The notes beneath the pieces are model-generated. The model was given only the letters and a program-made list of their open reading frames with translations. It searched no databases and was not told the DNA's origin. 64,000 nt of DNA, taken from Dechloromonas sp. H13 (lineage in GTDB: Bacteria; Pseudomonadota; Gammaproteobacteria; Burkholderiales; Rhodocyclaceae). Made by a program: the position numbers and the translations under genes. The stretch covers positions 609,001 to 673,000 of the forward strand of contig NZ_SSXX01000002.1 of NCBI RefSeq assembly GCF_009469615.1, in the 5' to 3' direction. Of the stretch, positions 45,325 through 53,534 are shown in pieces. How positions within the stretch are numbered: the first letter of the stretch is position 1; every line of letters starts with the position of its first letter.

Positions 45325-47639
45325 AGCAACCAGAAAACAGGCAGCGCGCGGTGCTGGCGCTAGCGCTCGCCACCGCCTGGGGCGCGGCGGATGCCGGCGA
45401 AACCGCCATCGAAACGCCGCGCGTCGAGATCGTCGGCACGACGCCGCTGGCCGGCATCGGCGTGCCGCGCCAGCAGATTCCGGCCAATGTCCAGTCGGCC
45501 AGCGGCCAGCAGATCGAGGAACAGGAAAGCCTCAACCTGCCGGACTTCATGGTCCGCCAGCTGCCCGGCGTCAATATGAACGAGGTGCAGGGCAACCCCT
45601 TCCAGCCCGACGTCAATTACCGCGGCTTCAGCGCCTCGCCGCTGCTCGGCACGCCGCAGGGGCTGTCGGTGTACGTCGATGGCGTGCGGGCCAACGCGCC
45701 CTTCGGCGATACGGTCAACTGGGATCTGCTGCCCACTTCCGCCATCGCCGGCATGGACCTCATCCCCGGCTCGAACCCGTTGTTCGGCCTCAATACCCTG
45801 GGCGGCGCGCTGGCCATCCGCACCAAGAGCGGGTTTACCGACCCCGGCGCCAAGATCGAGGTTTCCGGCGGCAGTTTCGCCCGGCGCAACCTGGAACTGG
45901 AGTACGGTGGCAACAGCGGTTCGCTCGGCTGGTACATGGCGGCCGACTGGTTCAAGGAAGACGGCTGGCGCGATTACTCGGGATCGGACGTCAGGCAGTT
46001 CTTCGGCAAACTCTCGCACAAGAGCGCCGCCGGCGAGGCCGACCTGACGCTGACCCGCGCCGTGACCAGCCTGACCGGCAACGGCCTGGTGCCGGATTCG
46101 ATGTACGCTGCGCGCCGCGCCCAGGTCTTCACCCATCCCGACACCACCGAGAACGACCTCACCCAGGTCGCGCTGAACGGCCGCCTGTGGCTGAGCGACA
46201 CGACCAGCCTGAGCGGCACCGCCTATTTCCGCCGGATCACGACCAAGACGCTGAACGGCGACGTCAATGACGAGTTCGAAGACGGCCCCTTCGATGGCGT
46301 GTCGGACCAGGATTCCGGCGCCTACAACCGGACGCAGACGACGCAGCGGGGCAGCGGCGCATCGCTGCAGTGGAACCTGAGCGGCGAACGCCACCAGCTG
46401 GCGCTCGGCGCCTCGCTCGACTACGCCAGCATGGATTTCACGCAAACGCAGGAATTAGGGCTCATCGACGCCAGCCGGGGCATTTCGCTGCTCGGGCCGG
46501 CGGTCGACCAGAACGCGCTGAACGGCACGACGCGCACCACCAGCCTCTACCTGTCCGACACCGTGACGTTGACGCCGAACCTGCACCTGACCGGCTCGGC
46601 GCGCTACAACATGAGCCGCGTCACGACCCACGACGAACTCAACCCCAACCCGCCCAACCTCGACGGCGACCACAGTTATTACAAGCTCAACCCCGCCCTC
46701 GGCCTGACCTGGCAGGCGCTGCCGACCCTCAATGCCTACGCCGGCTTCAGCCAGGGCAACCGCGTGCCGACGCCGATCGAACTGGGCTGCGCCGACCCCG
46801 CCAACCCGTGCACCCTGCCCAACGCGATGGCCGCCGACCCCTACCTGAAGCAGGTCGTCGCCCAGACCCTGGAGGCCGGCGTGCGCGGCCAGCTGGTCGG
46901 CGGCATCGCCTGGAGCGCCGGCGTCTTCCGCACCGTCAGCAAGGACGACATCCTGTTCGTAGGCACCTCGACCAGCGCCGGCTATTTCACCAACTTCGGC
47001 GAGACCCGCCGCCAGGGCCTTGAACTTGGCCTTTCCGGCAGCCAGCGCACCATCGACTGGCGGATCGGCTACAGCTACCTGCAAGCCACCTTCCAGTCGA
47101 GCGCCTGCCTGCTCTCGGAGAACAACAGTTCGCGCGGCACGGCACCGGAATGCACGGCCAACGGCCAGGACGACGAAATCCTCGTCAAGCCGGGCGACCG
47201 CATCCCCGGCCTGCCGACGCACAGCCTCAAGCTCGGCCTCACGTGGCGGGCCGCCGACTGGCTGCGCATCGGCGGCGACGTCCAGGCTTACTCCGGCCAG
47301 TACGCGCGCGGCAACGAAAACAACCAGCATCAGGCCGGCGAGGCGACTGACGCCTTCGGCAATACCCGCAGCTTCGATGGCGCCGGCCGCCTGCCCGGTT
47401 ATGCCATCCTCAACCTCTTCGCCGAAGCCAACCTCGGTGCTGGCTGGCATGTCTTCGGCAAGATCAACAACGTCTTCGACCAGCGTTACGGCACGGCGGC
47501 GGCGCTGGCCGAGAACCCGTTTGCCGGCAACGGCGCCTTCCGGTCCGATTCCGGTACCTGGCGGCATGAAACCTTCCTGGCGCCCAGCGCGCCGCGCGCC
47601 GCCTGGATCGGCCTGCGCTACACCTTCGGCGGCAAGTGA
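45321..47639 (+). CDS. TonB-dependent outer-membrane receptor
   Basis: 772 residues: signal peptide (ALALATAWGAADAGE), a TonB-box-like segment (VEIVGTTPL), plug domain (NLPDFMVRQLPGVNMNE, IPGSNPLFGLNTLGGALAI) and a 22-strand-type barrel ending YTFGGK. GGAG lies eight bases before the ATG. Its place in the operon divergent from a lanthanide-type dehydrogenase, with its own TonB, makes uptake of a lanthanide chelate (or of PQQ) the leading hypothesis; iron-siderophore or copper uptake is the alternative. No siderophore biosynthesis genes are present. Confidence 0.88.
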   Translation: MKQPENRQRAVLALALATAWGAADAGETAIETPRVEIVGTTPLAGIGVPRQQIPANVQSASGQQIEEQESLNLPDFMVRQLPGVNMNEVQGNPFQPDVNYRGFSASPLLGTPQGLSVYVDGVRANAPFGDTVNWDLLPTSAIAGMDLIPGSNPLFGLNTLGGALAIRTKSGFTDPGAKIEVSGGSFARRNLELEYGGNSGSLGWYMAADWFKEDGWRDYSGSDVRQFFGKLSHKSAAGEADLTLTRAVTSLTGNGLVPDSMYAARRAQVFTHPDTTENDLTQVALNGRLWLSDTTSLSGTAYFRRITTKTLNGDVNDEFEDGPFDGVSDQDSGAYNRTQTTQRGSGASLQWNLSGERHQLALGASLDYASMDFTQTQELGLIDASRGISLLGPAVDQNALNGTTRTTSLYLSDTVTLTPNLHLTGSARYNMSRVTTHDELNPNPPNLDGDHSYYKLNPALGLTWQALPTLNAYAGFSQGNRVPTPIELGCADPANPCTLPNAMAADPYLKQVVAQTLEAGVRGQLVGGIAWSAGVFRTVSKDDILFVGTSTSAGYFTNFGETRRQGLELGLSGSQRTIDWRIGYSYLQATFQSSACLLSENNSSRGTAPECTANGQDDEILVKPGDRIPGLPTHSLKLGLTWRAADWLRIGGDVQAYSGQYARGNENNQHQAGEATDAFGNTRSFDGAGRLPGYAILNLFAEANLGAGWHVFGKINNVFDQRYGTAAALAENPFAGNGAFRSDSGTWRHETFLAPSAPRAAWIGLRYTFGGK

Positions 47640-47641
47640 CC

Positions 47642-49006
47642 ATGCCCGGCCGCCACCAGCTCAGCCTGCACACCCGCATCAGCCTGGTGCTGACCGGGCT
47701 GGCCGCCGCTTTCCTGCTGGCGCTGGCCGGGCTCTGGCTGCAGGGTGCGCGCACCGGCATCCATGAAGAAGTCGAGGCGGCGAACCGCGTCTCGCTGCAA
47801 TGGCTGAAGGCGCTCACCGCTGAAATGCAGGGGGAGCCGCCGGCGGCGCAGGCCGAGCGGGTGCTCGGCACCGTCCGTCCGCTCGGCCGCATCCGCGCCA
47901 ATGCGCTGGAAGTCTTCGCCGCCGACGGCCGCCTGCTGTACCGTTCGCCGCCGCCGACCTACAAGGCCGGGCGCTCGGTGCCGGGCTGGTTCGCCGCCGT
48001 GCTCGCCCCCGGTTTTGCCCCGCGCGCGCTGGAAGTCGGCAGCCTGCGCCTGGTGCTGACGCCGGATGCCTCGCGTTCGCTGATCGACGCCTGGGACGAC
48101 CTGCTGGCGATGGCCGGCTGGGCGCTGCTGCTGCTCGCCGCGCTGTTCGCCGCCACGCGCCGGGCGCTCGACCGTGCCTTGCGCCCGCTGGCTCAGGTCA
48201 TGCTGGCCCTCGACCGCACCGGCGCCGGTCGCTTCGATACCCGCCTGCCGGTCTTTGCCACCCCCGAACTGGGCAGGATTTCGCGCGCCTTCAACGGCAT
48301 GGCCGACCGCCTGGTGGCTGCGGTCGACGCCAACGTACAGCTCGAAACCGAGCGCGAGGTCAGCGAGCACCTGCAGGCCCGCCTCGAAGCGCAACGCCGC
48401 GTCATCGCCCGCGAACTGCACGACGAACTGGCCCAGGGCATCACCGCCGTGCGCGCCTTGGCCGGCGCCATCGTCCAGCGCAGCGCCGGGCTGCCGGCGG
48501 TGCACAGCCCGGCCCAGGGCATCGTCGCCGTCACCGGCGAGCTGCAGGACGGCGTGCGCGGCATCCTGCATCGCCTGCGTCCGCCGGCCGGCGGCCTGGC
48601 GACGACCCTGGAACGCACACTGGTGGCCTGGCAGTTGCAGCACGAAGAGATTGCGCTGGACAGCCGGCTGGCGCTCGGCGCGCAGGCGGTCGGCGACGAG
48701 GTGGCGCAGGCCGTCGTCCGCATCGTCCAGGAAGGGCTGACCAACGTCGTCCGCCATGCGCGGGCGAGCAGGGTCGAACTGGACATCCGCTGCGCCGGCG
48801 GCGCGCTGCACGTTGCGCTGCGCGACGACGGTCGCGGGCGCGACGGCCGGCCGTCGCCGCAGGCCGGCAGCGGCCTCGGCCTGACCGGCATGGGCGAGCG
48901 CGTCGCCCTGCTCGGCGGCGACCTGCGTTTCGAGAATCCTGCCGGCGGCGGCTTCGCGCTGCATGCCCGGCTGCCCCTGGCCATTCCTGTGGAGGAAACA
49001 CCATGA
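47642..49006 (+). CDS. NarX-like sensor histidine kinase of the lanthanide-ADH locus
   Basis: 454 residues. Two membrane helices (about 13-34 and 153-172) bracket a periplasmic sensor; a HAMP region follows, then HisKA_3 with H260 in RELHDELAQG and an HATPase domain (NVVRHARASRVEL, GSGLGLTGMGERVALLGG). The ATG right after the receptor stop is used; a GTG at 47636 overlaps that stop. In P. putida the kinase PedS2 near pedH senses lanthanides and switches the two ADHs, so a similar role is plausible here but unproven. Confidence 0.88.
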   Translation: MPGRHQLSLHTRISLVLTGLAAAFLLALAGLWLQGARTGIHEEVEAANRVSLQWLKALTAEMQGEPPAAQAERVLGTVRPLGRIRANALEVFAADGRLLYRSPPPTYKAGRSVPGWFAAVLAPGFAPRALEVGSLRLVLTPDASRSLIDAWDDLLAMAGWALLLLAALFAATRRALDRALRPLAQVMLALDRTGAGRFDTRLPVFATPELGRISRAFNGMADRLVAAVDANVQLETEREVSEHLQARLEAQRRVIARELHDELAQGITAVRALAGAIVQRSAGLPAVHSPAQGIVAVTGELQDGVRGILHRLRPPAGGLATTLERTLVAWQLQHEEIALDSRLALGAQAVGDEVAQAVVRIVQEGLTNVVRHARASRVELDIRCAGGALHVALRDDGRGRDGRPSPQAGSGLGLTGMGERVALLGGDLRFENPAGGGFALHARLPLAIPVEETP

Positions 49007-49650
49007 ACAACGCCCTGCAAGGCATTCGCGTCCTGCTTGCCGACGACCATGCGGTGGTCCGCCTCGGCTTTCGCCTGCTCCTCGAAGGCGCCGGCGCCGT
49101 CGTCGTCGGCGAATCCGCGGACGGCGAAAGCGCCGTCCGCCGCTATGCCGAATCGACGCCCGACGTCGTCGTGATGGATGTCTCGATGCCGGGCATCGGC
49201 GGCCTCGTGGCGCTCGAACGCCTGCTGGTCTGGGATGCGAAGGCGCAGGTGCTGATGCTCTCGGCGCACCACGACGACGTCGTGCCGGTGCGTGCGCTGC
49301 GCCTCGGCGCCCGTGGCTACCTGTGCAAGCGCGCGGCGCCGGAGGAATTCCTGCGCGCCGTTGGCCAGGTGGCCCGCCGGCAACGCTACCTCGACCCCGA
49401 ACTGGCGCCGGCGCTGGCGCTGGCCCAGTTCTCGGGTTCGGACAACCCGGTCGAGACGCTGACCGAGAAGGAACTCGCCGTTTTCCTCAAGCTGGCCGAG
49501 GGGCGCTCGGTCAACGACGTGGCGGCCAATTTCTGCCTCAGCCCGAGCACCGTCGGCACCCATCTCTATCACATCAAGCAGAAGCTCAACGTGCAGAACG
49601 CCGCCGAACTGACGCTGGTGGCGCTGCGCAACGGGCTGATCGAGGCCTGA
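49003..49650 (+). CDS. NarL/FixJ-family response regulator of the lanthanide-ADH locus
   Basis: 215 residues. The receiver has DD at 14-15 and phosphorylatable D59 (VVVMD); the LuxR-type helix-turn-helix is in LTEKELAVFLKLAEGRSVNDVAANFCLSPSTVGTHL. It is coupled to the kinase gene by a 4-bp overlap. It resembles PedR2-type regulators. It is clearly distinct from the regulator at 35457, so each dehydrogenase has its own system. Confidence 0.9.
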   Translation: MNNALQGIRVLLADDHAVVRLGFRLLLEGAGAVVVGESADGESAVRRYAESTPDVVVMDVSMPGIGGLVALERLLVWDAKAQVLMLSAHHDDVVPVRALRLGARGYLCKRAAPEEFLRAVGQVARRQRYLDPELAPALALAQFSGSDNPVETLTEKELAVFLKLAEGRSVNDVAANFCLSPSTVGTHLYHIKQKLNVQNAAELTLVALRNGLIEA

Positions 49651-50592
49651 GTGGACGGCGATCCGTTCTTTCCCGCCAGCCCGGCGCATTACGCCCGGCA
49701 GATGGCGGTCGGCGATGGTCATGTCGTGTATGTGGAGGAGTGTGCTGCGGTCGACGGCCTGCCGGTGCTGTTTTTGCACGGTGGACCGGGCAGCGGCTGC
49801 ACGCCGTTCCAGCGCCGCCTGTTCGACCCCCGGCACTTCCACGCCATCCTGCTCGACCAGCGCGGCTGTGGCCGCAGCCAGCCGCTTGGCGCCCTTGCCG
49901 CCAACACCACCAGGCATCTGGTGAGCGATCTCGAATACGTGCGCGAGGCGCTCGGCATCCCGGCCTGGATCGTCTTTGGCGGCTCATGGGGTAGCCTGCT
50001 GGCGCTCGCCTACGCGCAGACTTTTCCGGAGCGCGTGCTGGGCCTCGTCCTGCGCGGCATCTTTCTCGGCTCGCGCGCCGAGATCGCGGCCTATGTGCAG
50101 GGCAGCCACGGCACCGCGCCCGCCGCCTGGAAAACCTTCGCCGGCGCGGTGCCGGCCGCCGAGCGCGGCGACCTGCTCGCCGCCTACGCCCGGCGCATTC
50201 TCGGCGACGACCCGCGCACCGCTGGCGTGGCGGCGCGCGCCTGGCTCGACTACGAGCGGGCGCTGATGGGCGAGCCGCCGCTGGCCGCCGCGCCGAGCGC
50301 GGTGCAGATAGCCAAGGCGCGCGTGCAGCTGCATTACCTGAGGCGCGACTGCTTTCTCGTCCCCGGCCAGCTGCTCGCCGGCATCGACCGCGTGCGCCAC
50401 ATCCCGGCGGCCATCGTCCAGGGCATGGCCGACCCGGTCTGCCCGCCGGCGATCGCGAAAACGCTCTACCGTGCCTGGCCCGAGGCGACCTGGCGGCCGG
50501 TGGCCGGCGCCGGCCACGGCGGGATGTCGCCGCCGATCGCCGGGGCCTGCATCCAGGCTCTCGGCTGGGTAGCGGCTTCGGTCGCCGGGTAG
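49651..50592 (+). CDS. Proline iminopeptidase-like alpha/beta hydrolase
   Basis: 313 residues from a GTG that directly follows the regulator's stop. The oxyanion motif HGGPGSGC, nucleophile elbow GGSWGS and late GAGHGG give the catalytic Ser and His; the DQRGCGRS block is typical of S33 prolyl aminopeptidases. There is no signal peptide. The role in this locus is unclear. Processing of a PQQ-precursor peptide can be imagined but is only a guess, as pqqA is not seen. A left-arm-only motif copy lies at 49744-49755. Confidence 0.85.
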   Translation: MDGDPFFPASPAHYARQMAVGDGHVVYVEECAAVDGLPVLFLHGGPGSGCTPFQRRLFDPRHFHAILLDQRGCGRSQPLGALAANTTRHLVSDLEYVREALGIPAWIVFGGSWGSLLALAYAQTFPERVLGLVLRGIFLGSRAEIAAYVQGSHGTAPAAWKTFAGAVPAAERGDLLAAYARRILGDDPRTAGVAARAWLDYERALMGEPPLAAAPSAVQIAKARVQLHYLRRDCFLVPGQLLAGIDRVRHIPAAIVQGMADPVCPPAIAKTLYRAWPEATWRPVAGAGHGGMSPPIAGACIQALGWVAASVAG

Positions 50593-50718
50593 GGCGGCGG
50601 GGCAGGGCGGCCGCCGTCTCGCAAAAATCATGAGCCGCGATTCCCGATTTCCCCGGCGCGCCGGGGTGCCCGATGACCAACAATGAACCATCGCCTCGCA
50701 GTCGTCGAAAGGAAGATC

Positions 50719-51864
50719 ATGCCCAAGGAACAAAACGGTCTCAGTCTGGATGGTCAGGGCAAGCCACTCTGGCTGGTCCTCGAACTGACCTATCGCTGCC
50801 CGCTGAAATGTTCGTGGTGCAGCAATCCGCTCGATTTCGAGGATTACGGCAGCCGCGAGCTGAGCACCGAGGAATGGAAAAGGGTGCTGCGCGAAGGGCG
50901 CGAACTGGGCGCGCTGCAACTCGGCTTCACCGGCGGCGAACCCCTGCTACGCGACGATCTGGAAGAGCTGGTCGCCTACGCCAGCGAAATCGGCTTTTAC
51001 ACCAACCTGATCACCTCCGGCATCGGCCTCACCGAAGAACGGCTGCTCGCCCTCAAGGCGGCCGGTCTGAAGCATATCCAGTTGTCCCTGCAGGCGATTC
51101 AGCCCAAGCTGACCGACGCGCTGGTCGGCGCCCGGGCGCATGCCCTGAAGCTGGAAGCGGCGCAGCTGATCAAGAAACACCATTTCCCGATGGTGCTCAA
51201 CGTCCCGCTGTTCCGGCAGAACATCGGCGAAATCGACGGCCTGCTGGCCTGGGCGGTCGATCTCGGCATCGAATACATCGAGTTCGCCAACATCCAGTAT
51301 TACAACTGGGCGCTGATGAACCGCGAGGAACTGATGCCGTCGCTGGCCCAGGTTCGCGAGGCCGAGCGCGTGGTGAACGACTGGCGCGGCCGGCTCGGCA
51401 ATGCGATGACCATCTATTTCGTCATCCCCGATTACTACGAAGGCCGGCCGAAAGCCTGCATGAACGGCTGGGGGGCGATCCACTTGACCATCGCGCCGGA
51501 CGGCGTGGCGATGCCCTGCCAGGAGGCGCGGGTCATTCCCGGGCTGGAATTCGAAACGGTCCGCGACAGGTCGCTGGACTGGATCTGGCACGACTCGCCG
51601 CTGTTCCGCAAATATCGCGGCCTCGACTGGCTGCCCGAGCCATGCAATTCGTGCGACGAAAAGGAGCGCGATTTCGGCGGCTGCCGCTGCCAGGCCCTGC
51701 TGCTCACCGGCGACGCCGCCAATACCGACCCGGCCTGCAGCAAATCGCCGCACCACCGGATGATCCAGGAGGCGGTGGCGCAGGCGGCCAAACCTTTGCG
51801 CTTCCACAAGCCGCTGGTCAAACGCTGGGCCGGCGCGGTATCGACCGACTTCATGGAGGCCTGA
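50719..51864 (+). CDS. pqqE: PQQ biosynthesis radical SAM enzyme PqqE
   Basis: 381 residues. The radical SAM cluster motif is CPLKCSWC; the C-terminal SPASM cysteines lie in KACMNGW, MPCQEAR and CNSCDEKERDFGGCRCQ, matching PqqE, which links Glu and Tyr of the PqqA peptide. AAGGAAG lies six bases before the ATG chosen; an in-frame ATG at 50683 has none. pqqA, B, C and D are not in the window, so pqqE is separated from the rest of the pathway or is a second copy. It supplies the cofactor of the neighbouring dehydrogenases. Confidence 0.93.
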   Translation: MPKEQNGLSLDGQGKPLWLVLELTYRCPLKCSWCSNPLDFEDYGSRELSTEEWKRVLREGRELGALQLGFTGGEPLLRDDLEELVAYASEIGFYTNLITSGIGLTEERLLALKAAGLKHIQLSLQAIQPKLTDALVGARAHALKLEAAQLIKKHHFPMVLNVPLFRQNIGEIDGLLAWAVDLGIEYIEFANIQYYNWALMNREELMPSLAQVREAERVVNDWRGRLGNAMTIYFVIPDYYEGRPKACMNGWGAIHLTIAPDGVAMPCQEARVIPGLEFETVRDRSLDWIWHDSPLFRKYRGLDWLPEPCNSCDEKERDFGGCRCQALLLTGDAANTDPACSKSPHHRMIQEAVAQAAKPLRFHKPLVKRWAGAVSTDFMEA

Positions 51865-51869
51865 AGACG

Positions 51870-51965
51870 ATGCATCACCCCTACGACACCGCGACCGGCA
51901 CCATCGCCCTCGGCATTGCGCTGACCGTCGTGCTGGTCCTGCTGCTGCGCCAGCTGCCGGGCTGA
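51870..51965 (+). CDS. Small single-pass membrane peptide (31 residues)
   Basis: Begins MHHPYDTATG and continues with one hydrophobic helix (TIALGIALTVVLVLLLRQLPG). It fills the gap between pqqE (5 bp) and the next membrane protein gene (4 bp), so it is tightly packed in an operon. GGAGG lies 14 bases before the ATG, and the reading frame fits the gap exactly. It could be a subunit of the adjacent membrane protein. Support is positional only. Confidence 0.5.
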   Translation: MHHPYDTATGTIALGIALTVVLVLLLRQLPG

Positions 51966-51969
51966 GGCC

Positions 51970-52476
51970 ATGGACGGCGCGCTGCTCGACCTGCTCGCCC
52001 GCTGGGCGCACTTCCTCGCCGGCGTCATCTGGATCGGCCACAACTATTCGAGCGTCGTCCAGCGCCCGAGCTGGCGGCCGCTGCAGGCGAGCGACCTGGC
52101 CGATGCCGGCAGCCCGCGCCTGCAAGCAGTGATCAACCGCGAACACGGCACTTTTCGCTGGGCCTCCGTGGTGGCGTGGAGCGCCGGCATCTACATGCTC
52201 TGGCAGCGCGGCTGGCTGCCCGGCGCCATGACCCTGCAGGGCGGTCTGGCGCCGATCGGCCTGGGAACGTGGATCGGCACGCTGATGCTGCTCAACCTGT
52301 GGTTCGTCCTCTGGCCGCACCAGAAGAAGGTGCTCGGTCTGCAGCCGGCCAGCGTCGAGGAAAGGCTGCGCTGCTCGCGCATCACCCATCTTTCGTCGCG
52401 GACCAACACCATGCTGTCGATCCCGCTGCTCTTCTTCATGGCGGCCGGCAGCCACGGCGGCGTCCTGTTCGGCTGA
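51970..52476 (+). CDS. Urate-hydroxylase (PuuD) N-terminal-like membrane protein
   Basis: 168 residues with four membrane helices. The first (LLARWAHFLAGVIWIGHNYSS) carries the His pair typical of the Urate_ox_N/PuuD membrane domain, and later HLSSRTNTMLSIPLLFFM repeats a family-like pattern. It lacks the cytochrome-c domain of full PuuD. Such short versions occur next to PQQ and methanol oxidation genes, so a purine role is unlikely here. It sits between the 31-residue peptide and the SerC-like gene. Confidence 0.7.
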   Translation: MDGALLDLLARWAHFLAGVIWIGHNYSSVVQRPSWRPLQASDLADAGSPRLQAVINREHGTFRWASVVAWSAGIYMLWQRGWLPGAMTLQGGLAPIGLGTWIGTLMLLNLWFVLWPHQKKVLGLQPASVEERLRCSRITHLSSRTNTMLSIPLLFFMAAGSHGGVLFG

Positions 52477-52481
52477 GCGGC

Positions 52482-53534
52482 ATGGCCTGGAACTTCGCCG
52501 CCGGCCCGGCCCGCCTGCCCGATGCGGTGCTGGCGCAGGCGGCTGCAGAAATCTTCCGGCGCGGTGCCGACGGCGCCTGCGCCCTCGAACGCCCGTTCAG
52601 CGGGCCGGATTTTCGCGCGCTTCTGGCCCGCGCCAGGCAACGACTGGCTGAATTGCTCGCATTGCCGGCCAATTACCGGATCCTCTTCCTGGCCGGTGGT
52701 GCCATGCAGCAGTTCTCGATTTTGCCGCTGAATCTCTGTCGACCGCAGCAACGCGCCGCCTACGTCAATCGCGGCTACTGGTCAGCGCGGGCGATGGCCG
52801 AAGCCAGCCGGCAAGCCGATACCATCGAGTTCTTTCCACCCGCCGATGGCGTCTGGGCGCTCCCGGCCGACTGCGCCTATTGCCACATCACGCCGAACGA
52901 GACCGTCGATGGCAGCGCCTGCGCCAGCCTCCCGGAAACCGGCGCCGTGCCGCTCGCCGCCGACTGCACCTCGTCGTTCCTGACCGCGCCGCTGGCCGTC
53001 GACAAGTTCGGCTTCATCTACGCCAGCGCCCAGAAAAACATCGCCCCAGCCGGGTTGACCGTGGCAATCATCCGCGATGACCTGCTCGAACGCAGCCCGG
53101 CCGACTTGCCGGCGCCGTTCTCCTATCGCCGCCAGGCGGAGGCCAACAGCTGCGTCAACACGCCGCCGATGTTCGCCATCCAGATGGCGGCGCTGGTTTT
53201 CGACTGGATCGCCGAGCAGGGCGGCCTGACGGCGATGGCAGCCGCCGGCCGGCGCAAGGCGGCGCGGGTCTATGGCGCGATCGACGGCAGCGGCGAGGTT
53301 TTCGTCGCGCCGGTTGCGGTCGACCAGCGTTCGCCAGTCAATATCCGCTTCCACCTCGCCGATTCCGCCCTGACCGAAACCTTCATTAGCGAAGCCGCCG
53401 CCGCCGGCCTGCACCACCTGCGCGGCCATGCCCATTTCGGCGGGCTGCGCGCCAGCCTCTACAACGCCATGCCGGAAGCCGGCGCACAGGCGCTGGCCGG
53501 GTTCATCACCGACTTCGCGCGGCGCCGCGGATGA
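52482..53534 (+). CDS. SerC-like aminotransferase with altered substrate site
   Basis: 350 residues, fold type I PLP enzyme closest to phosphoserine aminotransferase: NFAAGPARLP start, HITPNETVDG, Schiff-base K185 in SAQKNIAPAG and GGLRASLYNAMP. The usual N-terminal MSHR(S/G) block, whose His and Arg bind the substrate phosphate, is replaced by a LERPFSGPDF stretch here. It may therefore use a different acid, or be a weakened SerC. The gene lies in the pqqE operon and overlaps the PyrD-like gene by 4 bp; the usual serA/pheA/aroF neighbours are absent. Confidence 0.82.
   Translation: MAWNFAAGPARLPDAVLAQAAAEIFRRGADGACALERPFSGPDFRALLARARQRLAELLALPANYRILFLAGGAMQQFSILPLNLCRPQQRAAYVNRGYWSARAMAEASRQADTIEFFPPADGVWALPADCAYCHITPNETVDGSACASLPETGAVPLAADCTSSFLTAPLAVDKFGFIYASAQKNIAPAGLTVAIIRDDLLERSPADLPAPFSYRRQAEANSCVNTPPMFAIQMAALVFDWIAEQGGLTAMAAAGRRKAARVYGAIDGSGEVFVAPVAVDQRSPVNIRFHLADSALTETFISEAAAAGLHHLRGHAHFGGLRASLYNAMPEAGAQALAGFITDFARRRG
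52717..52749 (-). repeat. Dispersed bipartite 33-bp motif, copy 10
   Basis: The minus strand reads GCTGCGGTCGAC, an 11-bp spacer, then GGCAAAATCG. It is within the SerC-like gene, in a different reading phase from copies 1, 2, 4 and 7. Confidence 0.65.

Noticed and set aside
50593-50718. pqqA-like peptide gene upstream of pqqE
   Set aside because: No short frame with the Glu-x3-Tyr core was found.
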